Assembly: GCA_018673255.1 (NCBI GenBank)
Contig: JABHDC010000107.1
Span: forward strand, 1-19,666
DNA length: 19,666 nt
Source of the DNA: Gemmatimonadota bacterium
GTDB lineage: Bacteria; Latescibacterota; UBA2968; UBA8231
Reading direction: 5' to 3'
A program made the position numbers and the translations under genes. Below, in pieces: positions 15,317-19,666 of this stretch. Numbering within the stretch: position 1 is the first letter of the stretch; every line of letters begins with the position of its first letter. Under the pieces are notes generated by a model. It was not told the DNA's origin. It ran no database searches and was given only the letters and a program-made list of their open reading frames with translations.

Positions 15317-15733
15317 CTAAGACGGATCGTCCTCGTGATACCCGAGCGCAACCAGAAGGCACGGCCCACCTGCGATGCAATTGAGGCCGGCCTCGACAAC
15401 CGTATCGATCGCGGCCTGGCTCTCGGCGCCCGGTTGCATCCAGACGTGTCTGATCCCGGCGGCAATCACTTCCTTCACCAGCTTCTCAGTCACGGGAGGC
15501 GGCGTGATGATGGAGACACCGTGCACGCCCTCCGGCAGTGAGGCGATATCAGGATAGGCAATCTGACCCTCGATCTGCGTCGCTGTCGGGTTGACGGGCA
15601 GAGCCGGTCGATCGTGCTGCAGGAAACAACGCAGCACCTTGTTTCCGTACTTCTGCCTGTCAGTCGAAGCCCCCAGAACCGCGTGGGGAGCACCGGAGAG
15701 GAAGGCCTGAATCTGCTGGTCAAGATCGTCCAT
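15317..15733 (-). CDS. CoA-binding domain protein (YccU type)
   Basis: This 138-residue single-domain Rossmann protein belongs to the CoA-binding family typified by YccU. It has the nucleotide loop 'VLGASTDRQKYGNKVL' near the N-terminus, 'PVNPTATQIEGQIAYPDIASLP', the diagnostic 'GVSIITPPPVTEKLVKE', and 'HVWMQPGAES' followed by 'GGPCLLV'. Family members are small cytosolic proteins whose physiological role is poorly defined; CoA binding is by family, not shown here. The ATG at 15733 shares one base with the TGA of PhyH-2 (TGATG), so translation is probably coupled. A GTG directly before it (15736) is also possible. Its position behind a phytanoyl-CoA-dioxygenase-like gene makes a CoA-thioester link tempting but unproven. 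Confidence 0.94.
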   Translation of the reverse strand: MDDLDQQIQAFLSGAPHAVLGASTDRQKYGNKVLRCFLQHDRPALPVNPTATQIEGQIAYPDIASLPEGVHGVSIITPPPVTEKLVKEVIAAGIRHVWMQPGAESQAAIDTVVEAGLNCIAGGPCLLVALGYHEDDPS

Positions 15734-16599
15734 CACTGACCGGTGGCGCTACCGAAAGTAGATGACTTGAGCACGGTCTGAGTTTCGTAGATCGACCCAC
15801 CCTTCAGCGACGTGGGCAGTGCCAGCTGTACCGGAACCTGCTCGACACGCACCCGCGCCGAGGGTTCACCGCGCAGGAAACTTCCCGAATAGGCATCCCA
15901 GTCGGTGCCCAGCAAGGGCCAGGAATCGCCGGAGCAATACTGGAAGAGAAGCAGTCGACGCGGCTTCGGCGAGAGATTTGGCAATGATCCGTGCAGGGCG
16001 CGAACGTGATGGATCGAGATCCCGCCCGCTGGCAACTCGACCTTTTCGGCCCTGCTATCGTCGAAATCTGGATCGGTCACGGCGCCCACGAAGTGGCCGT
16101 CCTGGTGATGGTCGAGGATCGGCCCCTTATGTGAGCCAGGCACCACGAGCAGACAGCCATTCCCCTCAGACATTTCGTCGATACAGATGCCCACTGCAAG
16201 CAGGTCGTCGTTCGTGTGCGGATAGAAGGCCCAATCCTGATGCCACTCCACGGGCGAACCAAAGCCACCCGACTTCATATTGAGCTTGTTGCCGTTGTAT
16301 CGCACCGCCTCGGTGCCGACCAGTTGCGATACGATATCGAGGACCCTGTCGTTGCGCAGCGCGCGCTCATAGGCGGGGTGGGCACTGACTGGGCTCTTGA
16401 GACGACGTAGTCTGGGAGATTCCGGCGTGTGATCTGGCTCCAGGTCATACATGCTCGTGTGTTCGGTTACTTCCCGAGACTTCTCCACGCACTCATCCGT
16501 TACGCGCTGCAACTCGGCGACTTCTGCCGCGCTGAGGACACCCTCGACGCCGAGGTACCCCTTGGTGCGATAGTGATCGATCTGGTCTTGATTGAGCAT
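15733..16599 (-). CDS. Phytanoyl-CoA dioxygenase (PhyH) family protein, PhyH-2
   Basis: This Fe(II)/2-oxoglutarate oxygenase has about 288 residues. The metal ligands are His120 and Asp122 in 'VEWHQDWAFYPHTND' and His203 in 'VRALHGSLPN'. Arg214 in 'KPRRLLLFQY' is the likely 2-oxoglutarate anchor, and 'GNGCLLVVPGSHKGP' is the family core strand. It starts with the family-typical 'MLNQDQIDHYRTKGYLGVEGVL'. ATG 16599 is chosen for that reason. ATG 16611 (four residues earlier) has AGGAG immediately adjacent, too close to work well, while for 16599 the same AGGAG is 12 nt away; either may be used. It is more distant from PhyH-3 than a recent duplicate would be. The stop overlaps the start of the CoA-binding gene. 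Confidence 0.95.
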   Translation of the reverse strand: MLNQDQIDHYRTKGYLGVEGVLSAAEVAELQRVTDECVEKSREVTEHTSMYDLEPDHTPESPRLRRLKSPVSAHPAYERALRNDRVLDIVSQLVGTEAVRYNGNKLNMKSGGFGSPVEWHQDWAFYPHTNDDLLAVGICIDEMSEGNGCLLVVPGSHKGPILDHHQDGHFVGAVTDPDFDDSRAEKVELPAGGISIHHVRALHGSLPNLSPKPRRLLLFQYCSGDSWPLLGTDWDAYSGSFLRGEPSARVRVEQVPVQLALPTSLKGGSIYETQTVLKSSTFGSATGQ

Positions 16600-16649
16600 T
16601 CTGAGGTGCATCTCCTGAGAACTGGCGGCAAGGTGTAACCGCGAAACGT

Positions 16650-17393
16650 CTACTTGAGCGAGAGCAGATCCTGGCGTGCAGGCGACAGTCTCGAGGCAAA
16701 GTCTTCACTGAAGACGAGCCCCTGGCCACCCCAATCGGGCATGTAACCGATGGAATAGCAGAAATATAGAGTCCGCCTTGGGCGACCGGAAACGTTGACC
16801 ATCGACCCGTGCGTGAGAGCTTCGGTAAAGATGATGGCATCACCTGCCCTGGCAGGCACCGCCTTCAGTGGCGGATTCTCTTCCGGCTCATTCCCCCATG
16901 GCTTCGGGAAATTACTCTTGTGGGCACCTGGAATGACCGCGAAGCTGCCATCTTCAGCGTCGCAGTCGAGCATGGGAAAGACCACCTTGGTCAGAGTCGA
17001 CACCATCTGTCCGCCACGGCAGTGATACTGACACTTGGGGATGATCGGCGTGCCATGCATGTGCAATCGTGTGACGCCACCACCCCATCGGTAGATCGTG
17101 TAGGTGTGGTTGAGTCGATAGGGCCCACCCGTCACGGTCTGTACGACGTCCAGCACAGCGGGAAGATCCATGAAAGGGAGAAAGTCGTCATCCCCTTCGA
17201 TGATGTTGGAGATGTAGAGATTCTCCGGCGTCCGCTCCTGCCCCAGCGTCAGGGGTGGCGGGTAATCACTCGCTTCCATCGCTTCGAATCGATCCAGGGC
17301 AGCATTGGCAGCAACCAGAACGGAAGCGGGAACAACACCCTCAAGGACGATGTAGCCCTGTAGATCGAAGAGATACTTCTGCTCGTCGTTCAT
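16650..17393 (-). CDS. Phytanoyl-CoA dioxygenase-like protein with altered metal motif, PhyH-3
   Basis: The 247-residue protein has the PhyH fold signatures: N-terminal 'YLFDLQGYIVLEGVV', core 'DGSFAVIPGAHKSNFPKPWG', distal His195 in 'IIFTEALTHGSMVN' and Arg206/Arg207 in 'GRPRRTLYF'. The usual HxD metal motif is replaced by 'RLHMHGTP' (His111, His113), and no Asp stands at the expected third-ligand place. Family members of the 'PGSHKSNFP...EALTHG' type often show His-Gly-Gly here, so this sub-branch probably has non-standard metal binding or a different activity. ATG 17393 has AGGTG about 5 nt upstream. It is the first gene of the seven-gene run, and PhyH-2 starts about 50 nt downstream. I found no convincing promoter in 17394-17531. 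Confidence 0.92.
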   Translation of the reverse strand: MNDEQKYLFDLQGYIVLEGVVPASVLVAANAALDRFEAMEASDYPPPLTLGQERTPENLYISNIIEGDDDFLPFMDLPAVLDVVQTVTGGPYRLNHTYTIYRWGGGVTRLHMHGTPIIPKCQYHCRGGQMVSTLTKVVFPMLDCDAEDGSFAVIPGAHKSNFPKPWGNEPEENPPLKAVPARAGDAIIFTEALTHGSMVNVSGRPRRTLYFCYSIGYMPDWGGQGLVFSEDFASRLSPARQDLLSLK

Positions 17394-17468
17394 CGTGCAC
17401 CTGCTGGTCTAACCGGTCGGCCTACAACCCTCAGCCAACGGGAATCTCTCGGGAGGTTGAACAGAGAA

Positions 17469-17496
17469 TGGGCCCCGCCGGCGAAGCGACGGGGCC
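17469..17496 (-). terminator. GC-rich hairpin after the DUF4382-like secreted protein gene
   Basis: A perfect 8-bp stem (GGGCCCCG with CGGGGCCC, loop about 12 nt) lies 36 nt beyond the stop of the secreted multidomain gene. On the minus strand it is followed by ATTCTCTGTT, a weak T tract. It probably ends or attenuates that transcript before the PhyH operon, whose first gene starts 75 nt further on. Confidence 0.65.
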
Positions 17497-17531
17497 CAGA
17501 TAGATACGGCTTGCAGCGATCAGCGTCGAAT

Positions 17532-19496
17532 CTATTCGATGACGAGTTCCTCTTCGCCCACCGTCAGTGTTCCGGTGGTGCCATCAGTCGTGCCAGACAT
17601 GTCGACGGTCATCTCACCGGCGAGGACACCCTCGAATTCGAGTTCACCTTCGTAGTCGAAGGTTTCACCATCGGCGGTTTCGACGGTGATTTCACCCGCA
17701 ACAACGACCTCACCATCATCGGACATGGCATTGAACTGGATCTCATACGTGATCCCACTCAGGCCGATATTCGTGGTGATCGTGGCATCTCCCTCGACCT
17801 CGCCGGCGACGGTCGACGCAGCTGACTCAGCCGCCTCCGTCACAACACGAGTCAGCAGCTTCAGGGCAACACCCCAGGCTTCTTCTGCGTTGTCGAGAGA
17901 TAGTGCACCACTGTCGGCGCCGTCGTCGTCAGTTTCGCCATCGTCGTCAGTCTCACCGTCGTCGTCGGTCTCACCGTCGTCGTCGGCCTCACCGTCATCG
18001 TCGGTCTCGCCGTCGTCGTCAGTCTCGCCGTCGTCGTCAGTCTCGCCGTCGTCGTCAGTCTCGCCGTCGTCGGGACGCTCACCGAAGTCGACCCGGCGTG
18101 TACCACGGCGAGCGGTCACCTCGACGCTCTCGATCAAATCCGGCGTGATGGCCAACTCCGTTTCCACGTGCAGATCGTAGAGTCCTGGCTCGAGATAGGA
18201 GATGCGATAGGAACCATCGTCAGGATCGACGATGGCCGATGAGATCTCTTCACCATCCTGCGACGCAATAACGACGGCCTGGATTCCACTCTCACCCCCG
18301 TCGGCGTAAACATGACCATCAATGAAACCGGCCCCCGTCGTCGGGATAAGTCGCACGACCGGCTTCAGGGCGTAGTTGTTGCCCTGGCCTCGATGGACAA
18401 TCGACTTGCGGGCATCGAAGTCCATCATCAGGTCGAGCGTCTCACCCGTCACGATGTTGAATGAACCCTGCAGTTGGATTCCGCGCTGGTCGCCTGATGG
18501 CACCTCGAGATCAAAGGTCTCACCATCGATGACGATTTGTGCTGCCTCAACGATCAGGCGAACACCGGTGAATTCCCCCGGCTCCAGCACCTGCTCACCC
18601 AGCATCTCGTTGATACCACCGGTCAGCGACAGCAGGTCGAAGGTTCTCGACTCACCCACAAATGTCTGCCACGGGCCACCACCGGCGCGACGGATATCGA
18701 TTGTATTGATCGTGATCAGGACCGCATCAGCGCTGTCGATGGGCGCATCCGTCAACGCCAGACGCACCATACCCAGATCGGTCGAGCTGTTGACGAGCAT
18801 GTCGACAGACTGATCCTCGCCGATGGCGACACCGGTACGGGAATAGTCGAAGAAGTCATCACCGGTCACGCTGATCGTGAAGAATTCCGATTCAGCCAGT
18901 GCCTTGCCTGCCGGTTCGGGCGCAGACTTCACCAATGGGGACAGACGACCATTCTCGCTGGACACACTGCCCTTGTGTCCATCCACGAGGGTCATCTTGC
19001 CTGTGTCGACAAGATGATCCGTCGTCAACTGGTAGAAATAAGTGCCAGCCGCCACACCAAATCCGGCATCGTTGGCTGCATTCCACCGGAGACGATGCAG
19101 ACCGGCATCCATCTGTGCCTGCACGAGGGTCCGAACGACCTGTCCGAGACTGTTGTAGATGACCAGCCGCACGTGGGACGCCCGATCGATCTGGAAGGCG
19201 ATGATCGTTTCAGGGTTGAATGGATTTGGGTAGTTCTGGAACAGGGCCGAGGCGGCAGGTTGCTCGGAAATCCCCAGTACCGCCGTCGCCTGTGCGCTGA
19301 GATCGACCTGGTAACTGCCGTCACTGGCCGTCAGGCCGGAGGCGGACAGGCTTGGATCGTCCTCACTGGCAAAGGTAACGAGGGCACCCTCGACGCTCTC
19401 CCCGTTCTGGTCTCGAACGACACCGTCTACCGTGACGGCCGCTGAGGCGGTGACAGTGAGAAGAATCGCCAAGGCGATTCCGCTGAATTTGGACAT
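17532..19496 (-). CDS. Secreted multidomain protein: carboxypeptidase-regulatory-like, internal FlgD-Ig, DUF4382-like, Asp-rich repeat linker
   Basis: The protein has 654 residues and starts at ATG 19496 with AAGGAG 6 nt upstream. A signal peptide (1-20, ending TASAA) leads into a carboxypeptidase-regulatory-like beta domain (21-75, 'VTVDGVVRDQNGESVEGALV'). A FlgD-Ig module follows at 85-160, 'NYPNPFNPETIIAFQI' and 'YNSLGQVVRTL'. Residues 240-385 match DUF4382 ('GMVRLALTDAPID', 'ADAVLITINTIDI', 'LEPGEFTGVRLIV'). A second regulatory-like domain lies at 390-470, then an acidic linker of DDGETD repeats (476-528), then an unassigned Ala- and Thr-rich C-terminal domain. FlgD-Ig is normally C-terminal, so its position near the N-terminus is odd. 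A surface-exposed binding or structural role is inferred. It resembles the giant beta-helix protein only in the FlgD-Ig module. Confidence 0.92.
   Translation of the reverse strand: MSKFSGIALAILLTVTASAAVTVDGVVRDQNGESVEGALVTFASEDDPSLSASGLTASDGSYQVDLSAQATAVLGISEQPAASALFQNYPNPFNPETIIAFQIDRASHVRLVIYNSLGQVVRTLVQAQMDAGLHRLRWNAANDAGFGVAAGTYFYQLTTDHLVDTGKMTLVDGHKGSVSSENGRLSPLVKSAPEPAGKALAESEFFTISVTGDDFFDYSRTGVAIGEDQSVDMLVNSSTDLGMVRLALTDAPIDSADAVLITINTIDIRRAGGGPWQTFVGESRTFDLLSLTGGINEMLGEQVLEPGEFTGVRLIVEAAQIVIDGETFDLEVPSGDQRGIQLQGSFNIVTGETLDLMMDFDARKSIVHRGQGNNYALKPVVRLIPTTGAGFIDGHVYADGGESGIQAVVIASQDGEEISSAIVDPDDGSYRISYLEPGLYDLHVETELAITPDLIESVEVTARRGTRRVDFGERPDDGETDDDGETDDDGETDDDGETDDDGEADDDGETDDDGETDDDGETDDDGADSGALSLDNAEEAWGVALKLLTRVVTEAAESAASTVAGEVEGDATITTNIGLSGITYEIQFNAMSDDGEVVVAGEITVETADGETFDYEGELEFEGVLAGEMTVDMSGTTDGTTGTLTVGEEELVIE
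17913..18071 (-). repeat. 18-bp in-frame tandem repeat encoding (DDGETD)n
   Basis: About eight 18-bp units plus a shortened ninth lie in tandem. They encode DDGETD, with one unit DDGEAD and a last partial DDGAD. Units differ by a few silent changes (Thr and Gly codons), so the array is not freshly expanded. The unit length is a multiple of three, so slippage would change linker length without breaking the frame. The Asp-rich pattern resembles calcium-binding thrombospondin type 3-like linkers, but not exactly. Confidence 0.95.
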
Positions 19497-19666
19497 TGGT
19501 GGCTCCTTAAATGCCGGCAGCGGTATCCACGATTAGGAGGAGGCCGCCGCCAGCGCTGCGTAGTTGATCATTCTGTACGGGTATAATCTATCACAGGAGG
19601 GGCCGGTTGTACGTGACGGGCCTCACGGTAAAGATTGTGAGAGAGATCTCACCGCGGGAGAGAACC
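19497..19666. promoter_or_regulatory. Upstream region of the secreted multidomain gene; palindrome and TATAAT box
   Basis: This 170-nt edge region contains AAGGAG for the minus-strand gene and a 6-bp inverted repeat GTGAGA-GAGA-TCTCAC (19637-19652). On the plus strand it has a consensus TATAAT (19582-19587). The nearest TTGATC (19564-19569) is only 12 nt upstream of that box, too close for a normal sigma70 promoter. If the box is used, it would drive a plus-strand gene beyond the window. No clear minus-strand -35/-10 pair was found. Confidence 0.3.

Noticed and set aside
17903..18106. CRISPR-like or low-complexity array at the 18-bp repeats
   Set aside because: Units are contiguous with no spacers, stay in frame and encode an Asp-rich linker in a clear secreted protein. 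The Ser-, Thr- and Arg-rich frames on other phases are by-products.

Overview
The window is about 60% GC and almost fully coding, and it looks like a piece of an uncultivated, marine-type bacterial genome. The phylum is inferred, not proven. Two secreted proteins carry FlgD-type Ig modules with the 'NPFN' and 'YN.LGQ..R.L' signature common in FCB-related phyla. Three separate phytanoyl-CoA-dioxygenase-like (PhyH) proteins and right-handed beta-helix surface proteins are also present. Together these point to a Latescibacterota-like or related FCB/candidate-phylum organism. I see no tRNA, rRNA, insertion sequence, integrase or CRISPR array.

Layout, left to right. (1) 1-791, minus strand, runs off the left edge: a soluble protein joining a 'LKQEAK..AREYGF..WP' N-terminal domain, a FliG C-terminal (torque) domain and a MotA cytoplasmic-loop-like segment. 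This is the most unusual gene here. (2) 1021-2853, plus: a cytosolic-looking beta-propeller. (3) 2840-3049: two tandem copies of a roughly 104-nt element with three hairpins, whose stems differ between copies by compensating changes. It fills the space between convergent genes. (4) 3050-8023, minus: a giant secreted protein with two parallel beta-helix domains, an FN3-like domain, a dockerin-like and a cohesin-like segment, and a C-terminal FlgD-Ig. (5) 8104-10688, minus: folD, serS and a tiny zinc ribbon, a housekeeping cluster of one-carbon metabolism and translation. The zinc-ribbon start codon overlaps, head to head, the start of a plus-strand HAD phosphatase (10687-11340). That gene is followed by a structured 3' region and a strong rho-independent terminator (11481-11519).

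(6) 11573-17393, minus: a tight run of seven genes, PhyH-3, PhyH-2, CoA-binding protein, two-TM mini-protein, HD-domain protein, secreted DUF1223 protein and PhyH-1. Four of the six junctions are overlaps or gaps of 25 nt or less, which suggests one transcription unit with translational coupling. Its joint function is unknown; the enzymes suggest oxidation of a small organic acid or CoA-linked substrate plus a regulatory phosphohydrolase. (7) 17532-19496, minus: a second secreted multidomain protein with carboxypeptidase-regulatory-like, internal FlgD-Ig and DUF4382-like domains, an 18-bp tandem repeat encoding an Asp-rich linker, and an unassigned C-terminal domain. The right edge (19497-19666) is the 5' region of that gene.

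No stretch of more than 300 bases lacks a gene. The largest gaps, 792-1020 and 11341-11572, are described below.
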